Source: JAAYJT01 sp037445555 (lineage in GTDB: Bacteria; Bacteroidota; Bacteroidia; Bacteroidales; JAAYJT01). Taken from it: a stretch of DNA of 64,000 nt. The DNA lies in the NCBI GenBank assembly GCA_037445555.1, contig JBBIKG010000006.1, positions 62,001 through 126,000 on the forward strand. The letters run 5' to 3'. The position numbers and the translations under genes were made by a program. The notes below the pieces were generated by a model that saw only the letters and a program-made list of their open reading frames with translations, was not told the origin of the DNA and searched no databases. Positions 26,166 through 34,302 of this stretch are shown in pieces. Numbering within the stretch: position 1 is the stretch's first letter; every line of letters begins with the position of its first letter.

Positions 26166-27377
26166 TTAGAGGTTTTTAGCCTGAAATTCGAAAATATAGT
26201 CTGCAATGTCTCGGGCGACATCTGCCTTTGGCTTCATTTCGAATGTTCTAGATTGCTGGTTGCGGTCGTAGATGTTGATCTTGTTGGTACCGACACCAAA
26301 CCCCGATCCTTCTTCAGAAGCCAGGTTAAGAACGATGATATCGGCATTTTTATTTTTCAGCTTGGCTAAAGCATTTTGTTCTCCGTCACCGGTTTCAAGC
26401 GCAAATCCGACTACTACCTGTCCGGGTAGCTTAGTACTGGCAATATCATATAATATGTCAGAAGTTTTTTCAAGCCCGATGTGCAAGGTATCCTCCTGTT
26501 TCTTAATCTTTCCGCTTGCGATGTGTGACGGCCGATAATCGGCAACCGCTGCTGCCTTTATGATGATATCCATATCCCTATAGAGCTGCATGCATTTTTC
26601 ATGCATCTCCTTTGCAGTAACCACATCAACTCGTTTCACACCGGGGTGATGGATTGAAAGGGTAACCGGGCCGGTCACCAGAGTTACTGAAGCTCCACGT
26701 GCAGCAAATACCTGGGCTAATGCAAATCCCATTTTCCCGCTCGAATGATTGCCTATATACCGGACAGGGTCAATTGCTTCCTGAGTCGGACCTGCAGTTA
26801 TGAGGACTTTTTTACCTGCAAAAGAATTTGATTGCTGAAAGTGTTCAATCAGAATGTTCAGAATTTTTTCAGGTTCTTCCATTCGACCTTCGCCGCAAAG
26901 TCCGCTGGCAAGCTCACCAACTTGCGGTTCGATTAACGTGTGACCAAACGATTGTAGAGTAGCAATATTTTGCTGTGTGGTGGGATGTTTGAACATATCC
27001 ACATCCATAGCAGGAGCAAAAAACACCGGACAGCGCGCTGCCAGATAAGTAGCTGTCAGCAGGTTGTCGGTAATACCGGTAGCCATTTTGGCTAACGTGT
27101 TTGCACTTAGTGGTGCAAAGAGCATGACATCAGCCCAGTTGGCCAGGTCGACGTGGCTATGCCATTGCCCTGAGGCTTTGTCGAAAGGATCGATGCCGAC
27201 TGGATTCATACTTAATGTAGCAAGGGTCAATGGCGTAACAAAATCACAGGCTGATGGTGTCATCAGTATCTTAACCTGAGCTTCCTGTTTGACCATCAGC
27301 CGTATAAGGAAAGGAATTTTGTATGCCGCAATACTTCCGGTAATTCCAATCAGTATCTTCCGACCTTGAAGCCCCAT
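26166..27377 (-). CDS. coaBC: Bifunctional phosphopantothenoylcysteine decarboxylase/ligase
   Basis: A 403-residue fusion that joins cysteine to 4'-phosphopantothenate and then decarboxylates the product in coenzyme A synthesis. The N-terminal CoaC flavoprotein part has GITGSIAAYK, SHVDLANWAD and PAMDVDM (the family usually has PAMN at this motif). GLCGEGRM follows. The C-terminal CoaB part starts at KKVLITAGPTQEAIDPVRYI and contains NHSSGKMG. It sits between rpoZ and DUF4835 with short gaps. Confidence 0.95.
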   Translation of the reverse strand: MGLQGRKILIGITGSIAAYKIPFLIRLMVKQEAQVKILMTPSACDFVTPLTLATLSMNPVGIDPFDKASGQWHSHVDLANWADVMLFAPLSANTLAKMATGITDNLLTATYLAARCPVFFAPAMDVDMFKHPTTQQNIATLQSFGHTLIEPQVGELASGLCGEGRMEEPEKILNILIEHFQQSNSFAGKKVLITAGPTQEAIDPVRYIGNHSSGKMGFALAQVFAARGASVTLVTGPVTLSIHHPGVKRVDVVTAKEMHEKCMQLYRDMDIIIKAAAVADYRPSHIASGKIKKQEDTLHIGLEKTSDILYDIASTKLPGQVVVGFALETGDGEQNALAKLKNKNADIIVLNLASEEGSGFGVGTNKINIYDRNQQSRTFEMKPKADVARDIADYIFEFQAKNL

Positions 27378-27397
27378 AGTGGATGAGTTAGTGATCT

Positions 27398-27736
27398 TTA
27401 AAAGGCATTCGGTTTGCCTGCCTTCTCCGGGTTCTCAAAATGAATTTCATCTTTCAGAAACTCATTTACTGCAATCAACGTAGGCTTAGGCAGGTTTTCG
27501 TAATATCGGGCAATTTCAATCTGCTCGCGGTTTTCAAACACCTCTTCCAGGTTATCGGAAGGTACAGCAAACTCATTGAGTTTACGGTCGAGTTCTTCTT
27601 TAAGTTCCTTCCCAACCTGGTTGGCTCTTTTTGAGATGATTGCAACAGTTTCGTATACGTTTCCCGTGGGTTTATGAAGAAGTGTCATGTCACGGGTAAC
27701 GGTGGTTGGTTCAATTTTGAGTTTTTTCGGATCCAT
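27398..27736 (-). CDS. rpoZ: RNA polymerase omega-subunit-like protein (RpoZ/Rpb6 family)
   Basis: A 112-residue protein with the Bacteroidota form of omega. TGNVYETVAIISKRANQVGKELKEEL is the conserved region contacting the beta' subunit, here split by no gaps. It is followed by a helical tail with YYENLPKPTLIAVNEFL. Omega assists RNA polymerase assembly and can bind ppGpp. The position 20 nt before coaBC and 16 nt after bamD matches other Bacteroidota genomes as I know them. Confidence 0.88.
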   Translation of the reverse strand: MDPKKLKIEPTTVTRDMTLLHKPTGNVYETVAIISKRANQVGKELKEELDRKLNEFAVPSDNLEEVFENREQIEIARYYENLPKPTLIAVNEFLKDEIHFENPEKAGKPNAF

Positions 27737-27752
27737 ATTTCTGTGATATAAA

Positions 27753-28547
27753 TTACAATTGTTTCATTTGTCGCAGGGCAGTCTGCTGGATACCGGATGC
27801 CTCGCGCGAGAAGCGGCTGGTTGGAAACTGTGCAGCAAAATTATCATAGCTTGCTATAGTTTCCTTCAGGCGTTCTGCTTTTTTCTGTTCGATGCTGTTT
27901 ATAGCATAATAATAATTGGCCCGAAGAATATTCATCATCGCTTCCTCTCTGAAGCGGGTATCGGGGTAGTCTTTCAACACATTCTTGAAGGCAGTGACAG
28001 CAGCCACATAATTTTCCATCCTGAGATAAAGCCGGGCAATATCCATATCCTTCAGTTCCAGTTTTGCCCTCAGGTCATCGATCAATTTGTTACAACCAGC
28101 TACCCGGGTGCTTGAGGGATATGCGTTAATGAAAAGCTGCAATTCTTTGATTGCCTCCTTTGTATTTGACTGATCGAGTGATGAACGTGGAGAATCAAGG
28201 TACTGGCAGTAAGCACTCATGTAAGCACACTCCTCTGCTAACGCACTTCGAGGAAAGGTTTTAACAAAACGTTTGAAATAGAAACTGCCAAGCACGTAAT
28301 CCCGGAGGTTGTAATGGGCATAGGCGTAGTAATATGAAAGCCTCTCGGCCCGGTCGGTTCCGCGTAGCAATGGCATCAACTGTTCGAATAATTCGAGTGC
28401 GCGCTGATAGTCCTTCTGCTCATAGTAAACCATAGCCATCTGGTATTTCTCTTCGTAATCCTGGCTTTTCAGCAGCCGCTGGTATTTGCTGCATGCAGAG
28501 CTAAGCACCAATAGGAAAAGGCTTAAATAGGTCAGTTTTCGAATCAT
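27753..28547 (-). CDS. bamD: Outer membrane protein assembly factor BamD
   Basis: A 264-residue TPR lipoprotein of the BAM complex that inserts beta-barrels into the outer membrane. It has a signal peptide ending in LSSAC (C19 as lipid site). TPR-like repeats follow (YYEQKDYQRALELFEQL, SYYYAYAHYNLRDYVLGSFYFKRF, YLRMENYVAAVTAFKNVL). It is the first gene of a nine-gene run. Its predicted -7 box ends 4 nt before the ATG. Confidence 0.93.
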   Translation of the reverse strand: MIRKLTYLSLFLLVLSSACSKYQRLLKSQDYEEKYQMAMVYYEQKDYQRALELFEQLMPLLRGTDRAERLSYYYAYAHYNLRDYVLGSFYFKRFVKTFPRSALAEECAYMSAYCQYLDSPRSSLDQSNTKEAIKELQLFINAYPSSTRVAGCNKLIDDLRAKLELKDMDIARLYLRMENYVAAVTAFKNVLKDYPDTRFREEAMMNILRANYYYAINSIEQKKAERLKETIASYDNFAAQFPTSRFSREASGIQQTALRQMKQL

Positions 28548-28551
28548 GACG

Positions 28552-28559
28552 CAAAAGTA
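28552..28559 (-). promoter_or_regulatory. Predicted -7 box of bamD, leaderless type
   Basis: The minus strand reads TACTTTTG, then 4 nt, then ATG of bamD. A TTG at -33 is not evident. The same box-to-ATG distance is seen before mtaB and the gene ending at 34230. Confidence 0.45.
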
Positions 28560-28703
28560 ACAATTTAATGCTAAACGAGATAACCCGGTTTGTTAGTATT
28601 TGTTAAAAATGTTGATCTGAATTGCGTTCCTGCAGATTGAACCCTATGAGTGCATCACGATGATTCATTGGCAATCCGTAAAACTATGCTATCTGGACAG
28701 TGA

Positions 28704-31013
28704 TTACCTTATTACCTGTATTTTCTTACAGAACTGCTGTTTGCCTGATCTGATTTCAATAATGTAGAGGCCTGCCGGCAGGTTAGAGGTAGGGATATTG
28801 AACTCATTACCAACCTCATAACTTGTATATACATTTTTTCCGGTGCTGTTGTACAATTTAATCATGCTGATTGCCGCCGGAACTTTAACCGTCAGGTTAC
28901 CAAGTGCATTCGGGTTTGGAAATGCCTCAATAGCGGTAGTGAATGAGTTATTCCTCTCCCGCCCCACCGGTTTTGGAGTGCAATCAATTACCGCTGCCCA
29001 TCCCGGCTGAGGTATTACCTCCGATGATGAAAATTGGAAAGTCAGGGACCCTGACGAATTTGCAGCTCTGACAACTCCGGGTGATTCGCTTCCGCACCAC
29101 ATTCCAATCAGAGGCGCCGAGGTATCCGTCCCATCAAAAATCTTCAATGCGACTTTGGAGCATTCGCTATTTTGCGAAAGTAAAAATGCCTTGAAATTGG
29201 CAGTAATTGTTTGGCCTGACTGGCCGGGCATAAAGGTCATGATATAGTTTTCATTCGACAGGAAGGCTCCCAAAGGGCCGCCGGAATCATAAAAAAGCGA
29301 CTGACAGGTTGTAAGGGTAGCATTCGATATATTAACCGGATTGCCTACATGTATGAAAGCCGGGATTGAGGTAATATGACCCTGGCTGCCTCCGAGTGTA
29401 ATACTTACATCGTATATGCCGGGCTGGGCGTATGTAACCCTGGGTTGCAGCGCACTTGAGGTGGATGGACTCCCGCCATCGAATCTCCAGTGTACGTCTG
29501 TGGTTGTGTCACAAGTTGCAAACAAGAAATTGACCGCCTCCCCAGTTCCAATTGCTGTTGATGAGGCCTTGATGGTAACCCTGGGACTAACAGGGTTCAT
29601 TTGTACATCAACTATGACTGACGATCGCCGGCTCAAGCTGACTGTTTTTTTTATAGGCTGGAAGCAGGGTGCTTCAAATGTAAGCTCATAATCACCTGGA
29701 GCCAGATACCTTGAGTAGCCCCCATGATCCGGATGGGAATAGACAAAACTGTTGTCAGTATCGTGGCCTTCGATAGTAATACGTGCTTTCACAGGTTTCC
29801 CGGTAACAGCATCACTTACTATACCTTTTAAACCCAGAAGTGATCTTTCAAGATAATTGGTTAAAGAGCGGTAATTGTTTTCCCAAAGCACAGGCAGTAG
29901 TGACGAGGGATACAGCTTGGCAGTAGAAATTTCAATGGTCATTTCGCGACAATGATGAAAATAATTCATGTAATCCTGCCTGCCCCCTGAAATAACATAC
30001 CATTCAGCTCCATTGGTCACCCCTCCCATGAAAGTAAAATAACCCTCAGGGCTGTAATACTGCGCAGTGTCTGCATATTCGCGGCAAACTTCAATCCACC
30101 AGTTTTGATCGGCCGTAGGTTCGCTCCACGTGTCCCATGGAAAATTGCATACTTCAGTTCCTCCGTGAAGGTTCGCCCCCATTGAAAAATGCTGCTCGTT
30201 AGCCACTGTCATGAATGCAAGTGTTTCGGGTTGCCAGGGTCCACCTGGGAACTGGCCAACCCTCGGATCAGGATAATTTCGGTTAAGGTCAACATTATTG
30301 GCATTAAATCGGGTGGCACCCGTAACAGTATGGTTGCCGGCCTTGTAGGTGCCGTCGGGGTTTGCTAATGGAAAAATCCAGGTTTCGATACTGTCAACCA
30401 GTCTACGTATGCGGGGGCTCCGGGCGTACTCTGAGAGCAGGTAGTTTATAAACCTGATACTCAATACATAGCCGCCTGTTTCATCGCCATGCATGCCCGA
30501 AGAATAGAGAAACTGAGGCTTGCGACCGGATTCGACCTGAGATGAGGTAATCCTTGCCCCCAGTAGTTTACGGCCGCTGGCAAGGGTACCAATGTTAACT
30601 ATCTGGCAAAGCTGTGGATAATTTATGGCAAATTGGTTCATCAGGTCTTCAAAGGCATCATAAGTCGGATATGAGTTCCATTCCTGCGGAGCGTTAATAT
30701 TTATTTTTTCGCTCATGGCAGCGGTAAAACCTTCGCCGGGTGATGGAAGCAACTCGAAAGGGATGCCGGATAAAATCAAACGCTCCAATGATTCACGATT
30801 GACTACGGCTATCACTCTTTCGCCATCAACAAAATCAATGGATGCAATCTGTCCGACAGCTATGAGTTGCGATTTGTCGGCGACCCGCAGCTGAACATAA
30901 CGTTCGCCGTGATGTTCAAAAATTTTTTCAGGGATATTCTGCGATGGCGAAATGATTGGAAAAGCCAGTAAAATGCAGACCGCAAAAAGAGTACTTAACG
31001 AAATTGGTTTCAT
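28704..31013 (-). CDS. Secreted M14 zinc carboxypeptidase with CUB-like and T9SS domains
   Basis: A 769-residue exported protein. After the signal peptide and a pro-region comes an M14 carboxypeptidase domain (about 120-390). Zinc ligands lie in GMHGDETGG (HxxE) and in NLHGGTEV, and the catalytic glutamate is in REMTIEIS. Then follow a carboxypeptidase regulatory-like beta-sandwich (GLKGIVSDAVTGKPV), a PKD-like domain (WRFDGGSPSTSS), a CUB-like domain with NENYIMTF, and a type A T9SS sorting domain ending in KIQVIR. It should be secreted and anchored at the surface, trimming peptides. The ATG at 31011-31013 starts the signal peptide and lies 28 nt after dapA. Confidence 0.9.
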   Translation of the reverse strand: MKPISLSTLFAVCILLAFPIISPSQNIPEKIFEHHGERYVQLRVADKSQLIAVGQIASIDFVDGERVIAVVNRESLERLILSGIPFELLPSPGEGFTAAMSEKININAPQEWNSYPTYDAFEDLMNQFAINYPQLCQIVNIGTLASGRKLLGARITSSQVESGRKPQFLYSSGMHGDETGGYVLSIRFINYLLSEYARSPRIRRLVDSIETWIFPLANPDGTYKAGNHTVTGATRFNANNVDLNRNYPDPRVGQFPGGPWQPETLAFMTVANEQHFSMGANLHGGTEVCNFPWDTWSEPTADQNWWIEVCREYADTAQYYSPEGYFTFMGGVTNGAEWYVISGGRQDYMNYFHHCREMTIEISTAKLYPSSLLPVLWENNYRSLTNYLERSLLGLKGIVSDAVTGKPVKARITIEGHDTDNSFVYSHPDHGGYSRYLAPGDYELTFEAPCFQPIKKTVSLSRRSSVIVDVQMNPVSPRVTIKASSTAIGTGEAVNFLFATCDTTTDVHWRFDGGSPSTSSALQPRVTYAQPGIYDVSITLGGSQGHITSIPAFIHVGNPVNISNATLTTCQSLFYDSGGPLGAFLSNENYIMTFMPGQSGQTITANFKAFLLSQNSECSKVALKIFDGTDTSAPLIGMWCGSESPGVVRAANSSGSLTFQFSSSEVIPQPGWAAVIDCTPKPVGRERNNSFTTAIEAFPNPNALGNLTVKVPAAISMIKLYNSTGKNVYTSYEVGNEFNIPTSNLPAGLYIIEIRSGKQQFCKKIQVIR

Positions 31014-31041
31014 GGTACCAGAAGAGCGGGGCAACACGCTC

Positions 31042-31929
31042 TTATGAGCCTTTAATGGTTCTGATCTGGGTGGCCAACCGGTTATATATGTCTTTGTTAA
31101 CTTTTACCAATGGCAATCGAACATTATTGGGGGCTAACTCCAGGATTTCAAGCGCTGCTTTTACTCCCGAGGGGCTTCCGTCGGCAAACAAAGTGTCTAC
31201 AAAATCACAGAGCCGATAATGCCATGTGCGGGCTTTGCTGAAATCTCCTTTAAGACCAAGTCTGACCATTTCCGAAAATTCATGAGGAAAGGCGTTGGCC
31301 ACAACCGAGATTACGCCATCGGCACCAAGCGAAAGTAGTGGTAATGTCATGTTGTCGTCGCCTGAGATCACAAGAAATCCTTTCGGTTTATTTTTGATGA
31401 TCTGCATACATTGCTGCAAGTTGCCCGACGCCTCTTTAACGCCAATGATATTGCTGAAATCATTGGCAAGCTGTAACGTTGTCTGCGCACTGATGTTTGA
31501 ACCGGTTCGCCCGGGGACGTTATAAATGATTACCGGAACAGGACTCGCGGTGGCAATATGCTTGAAATGATAATAAATCCCCTGCTGCTGGGGCTTGTTA
31601 TAATAGGGCGAAACAGACAAGACAGCATCAATGTCTTCAAAATTAACAGACTTGATGGTATCCACAATTTCCATTGTATTATTTCCTCCGATGCCAACAA
31701 CGAGCGGCACCCTGTGACTGATTGTCTCGATGGTAAAACCAAGTAGCGCGTTTTTCTCGTCCTTTGACAGTGTGACCGTTTCGCCAGTGGTTCCCATCAG
31801 AACGATGTATTCAACCTTGTTGTCGATTACATGGTTGATCAAACGCTCCATAGCGCTAAAATCTATGGTGCCGTGTTTGTGAAATGGGGTGATAACGGCA
31901 ACTCCTGTGCCTTTAAACTGGTTACTCAT
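31042..31929 (-). CDS. dapA: 4-hydroxy-tetrahydrodipicolinate synthase
   Basis: DapA condenses pyruvate and aspartate semialdehyde in lysine and diaminopimelate synthesis. The 295-residue protein has the pyruvate-site GTTGE (T47, T48), the catalytic Y136 in IIYNVPGRTG and the Schiff-base lysine K165 in GVKEASG. Its ATG overlaps the stop of the preceding gene (8 nt, ATGAGTAA), pointing to coupled translation. Confidence 0.95.
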   Translation of the reverse strand: MSNQFKGTGVAVITPFHKHGTIDFSAMERLINHVIDNKVEYIVLMGTTGETVTLSKDEKNALLGFTIETISHRVPLVVGIGGNNTMEIVDTIKSVNFEDIDAVLSVSPYYNKPQQQGIYYHFKHIATASPVPVIIYNVPGRTGSNISAQTTLQLANDFSNIIGVKEASGNLQQCMQIIKNKPKGFLVISGDDNMTLPLLSLGADGVISVVANAFPHEFSEMVRLGLKGDFSKARTWHYRLCDFVDTLFADGSPSGVKAALEILELAPNNVRLPLVKVNKDIYNRLATQIRTIKGS

Positions 31930-32524
31930 TAGGTGAGGTATTAATCATTTTCAGGTAATGCATCATATACTGTGACAGAAGCTCGGCACTTTCGGTCTGC
32001 GTATTTATCATAAAATCGTAAAATCTCAATTTGATATCCGACTGTAATCCCATTCGCAGATGTGCTTTGGATGTAGCTACAAGATATATGAAAGGGAAGA
32101 AATCAGAAGTGGTCATATCAATAATAAAATCAAGATTCAGATCAGCTACTTTCTCAATTAAAAGTTCGTTAGGTTTTCTGAACCAGTTGAGATCCTTTTT
32201 TTGCAGTATGGATCTGTTGACAGCCGGAGGCACAAGAGCTTGTTTCTCGTTATTCACAACGTACACAAGTTCAAATACATTTTTCTGATCTGCTTTCAAC
32301 GAGCGCGAAACATTTTTTAACAAATCAAGGTCATCTTTTTGACTCACATGAAACAGCAGAGCAAAAGTCCTTGCCTCTGAATAGCTGCGCATCGAGAGCT
32401 TTCTGATAGTATGCGAAGCATCCCGGTTGAGGATGTATTGACCATATTTCGACCTGATTGAATCTAAGAGTTTCAAAGCATTATGATTTAAAACATGAAC
32501 CGGTAAATGTAGTAAACAATTCAA
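31922..32524 (-). CDS. DUF6913-like cytosolic protein
   Basis: A 200-residue protein without signal peptide or membrane helices. Its layout (a basic N-terminal helix, then SYSEARTFALLFHVSQKDD and a C-terminal KAHLRMGL region) resembles DUF6913, a Bacteroidota family I know as a frequent dapA neighbour; this assignment is from memory and moderate. No ATG opens the frame: a TTG at 32522-32524 is the only upstream candidate start after the previous gene's stop. A nearby ATG is in another frame and hits a stop after about 21 codons. The 3' end overlaps dapA by 8 nt. Function unknown. Confidence 0.6.
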   Translation of the reverse strand: MNCLLHLPVHVLNHNALKLLDSIRSKYGQYILNRDASHTIRKLSMRSYSEARTFALLFHVSQKDDLDLLKNVSRSLKADQKNVFELVYVVNNEKQALVPPAVNRSILQKKDLNWFRKPNELLIEKVADLNLDFIIDMTTSDFFPFIYLVATSKAHLRMGLQSDIKLRFYDFMINTQTESAELLSQYMMHYLKMINTSPNE

Positions 32525-32550
32525 TTCCAGGAATAAGGATTCCCATTTTT

Positions 32551-34230
32551 TTACTCATCGGGCTTTTTGTCAACATATTTCAGATGTAAAAGATTCATTG
32601 CGTTACCACTAAAGCCGGTAACTCCTTTTCGCGTAAAGCGCAAAACCTGATCATAGTAGAGTATGAGCACCGGAGCTTGTTCCATCACCATTGAATCCAT
32701 TTTACGATAGGTCAGGTACCGAAGGCTATCATTGATAATTGACAGGGCTTGCTGGTATAAAAAATCGTAGTTCTTATCGGAAAAATGTGAATAATTGGGC
32801 CCGGCGGGAGCCCTGTTCGCGCTATAAAAGAGTGAAAGGAAATTTTCGGGGTCGGGATAATCTGCGATCCATGATGCCCTGAAAAACTCAATTTTCCCTT
32901 TTGCAATCATTTCGCGAAGGGTTGCCGGAGGGGTGACCTCAATGCTGATTTTTATACCCAGCTCTCCCAGGGCGTGCTGCAGATATTTTGTAAGATCGAG
33001 GTAACTGTGGTTTGTAAATAGTGTAATCTCAGGCAATCCTCTACCATTCGGGAAACCTGCCTTATTGAGCAGTTCTTTGGCTTTTTCCGGGTTGTAGTCG
33101 TACCCTCTGACAGGACTTTGTCCATAATCGGGCAGACCCGGAGGAATGAAACCGTTTACACCCGGATACCCTATATTATTTCTCAGAAAACGCATCATTT
33201 TTTGCCGGTCAATTCCATAGTTGATGGCTTGCCTTATTTCCTTTAACAGCAAAGGATTATTCTTTGATCTCCAAAGGTCGGGATTGATCTGGAAAGCGAG
33301 GTATTCGGTATTGAGGTAGGACTGGGTATTTAGTTCGATGCTCGCCTCATAGCGCGGATTAAGTTCACCGCTGCGGGTCAGAATCTCATCCTTGTAGCTG
33401 GCATCGATTCCTGAGATGAAATCCAGGTTACCTTTTACGAACTCCAAAAATGCTGTTTGTTTGTCTGCAAGAAAGGTTACAGCTACGGCATCAAGCAGGG
33501 GTAGCCCATGATCCTCCGATGATTCGAAATAGTTTTTATTCTTTACCAAAACCAACTTGACACCCTCTTTCCAATAGGCCAGCATGAAAGGACCGGTTCC
33601 AACCGGTATGCGCCTGAAATCGGGGCCATACATTGAAACAGCCTCGCGGGGGACCACGCAGCAGTACTGCATGCTTAACAATGCAAGGAAGGGTGGAAAT
33701 GCTGTTTCAAGAGTGATTTGTAAGGTCGAATCATTAAGGGCTATAATGGCAGGTTCTCCTTCGATGAAGGCAACTTTTCGCAAAACCCAGGAACCAGGGG
33801 AAAGCGTTTTTGGGTCCAGGATTCTTTTAAGGCTAAACACAAAATCCTCAGCGACCACTTTTCTACCTGCACCTTGATTAAACACCTTGGAATCATGGAA
33901 AAAAACGTCATCTCTGAGATGAAAAACATACTGTTTACAATCCTCTGAAACAGACCATGATTTGGCGATACAGGGTCGTACGATCAAATCATGGTCGAGC
34001 TGCACCAACCCGTTGTAAAGCTGGCTTACCACCCATATATTCGCCTGATCGCGGGCAAAAGCCGGATCGAGCGAGGTTACGTTTGATGGTTCATTGTAGC
34101 GGAATATTTTCTTACCCGCAGTGCGGCTGTTCTTTGGAATGCACGAAACAACTCCGGTAGTGAGGGAAACGGCCAGGAACCCGAGAATAGTCCAAAAAGA
34201 AAAGACTGAGATACCCTTTGCATCACTCAT
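32551..34230 (-). CDS. Peptide/solute-binding lipoprotein, SBP family 5
   Basis: A 559-residue periplasmic binding protein with a lipoprotein signal (GVVSC, C30). The mature part carries family-5 features: YNEPSNVTSLDPAFARDQAN, VSQLYNGLVQLD, and ETAFPPFLALLSM. AINYGIDRQ and YNPEKAKELLNKAG follow in the second half. Family members capture oligopeptides, nickel or similar ligands for ABC import. No permease or ATPase gene is adjacent: upstream is alkaline phosphatase, downstream the DUF6913-like gene. The transporter partner must be elsewhere, or the protein acts as a stand-alone binder. Confidence 0.88.
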   Translation of the reverse strand: MSDAKGISVFSFWTILGFLAVSLTTGVVSCIPKNSRTAGKKIFRYNEPSNVTSLDPAFARDQANIWVVSQLYNGLVQLDHDLIVRPCIAKSWSVSEDCKQYVFHLRDDVFFHDSKVFNQGAGRKVVAEDFVFSLKRILDPKTLSPGSWVLRKVAFIEGEPAIIALNDSTLQITLETAFPPFLALLSMQYCCVVPREAVSMYGPDFRRIPVGTGPFMLAYWKEGVKLVLVKNKNYFESSEDHGLPLLDAVAVTFLADKQTAFLEFVKGNLDFISGIDASYKDEILTRSGELNPRYEASIELNTQSYLNTEYLAFQINPDLWRSKNNPLLLKEIRQAINYGIDRQKMMRFLRNNIGYPGVNGFIPPGLPDYGQSPVRGYDYNPEKAKELLNKAGFPNGRGLPEITLFTNHSYLDLTKYLQHALGELGIKISIEVTPPATLREMIAKGKIEFFRASWIADYPDPENFLSLFYSANRAPAGPNYSHFSDKNYDFLYQQALSIINDSLRYLTYRKMDSMVMEQAPVLILYYDQVLRFTRKGVTGFSGNAMNLLHLKYVDKKPDE

Positions 34231-34234
34231 TTGT

Positions 34235-34242
34235 CAAAGGTA
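34235..34242 (-). promoter_or_regulatory. Predicted -7 box of the SBP gene, leaderless type
   Basis: The minus strand reads TACCTTTG, then 4 nt, then the ATG at 34228-34230. The distance is the same as for mtaB and bamD. A TTT rather than TTG stands 19 nt further upstream. Confidence 0.45.
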
Positions 34243-34302
34243 GCAAAAGGAGATTGATCATAAAATATTCACGATCCTACGATATGATTCTTCATAGAGG
34301 GT

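Noticed and set aside
26141..26221. N-terminal extension of the DUF4835 protein by 27 residues
   Set aside because: It lies inside the coaBC 3' end and precedes a perfect signal peptide that begins at 26140.
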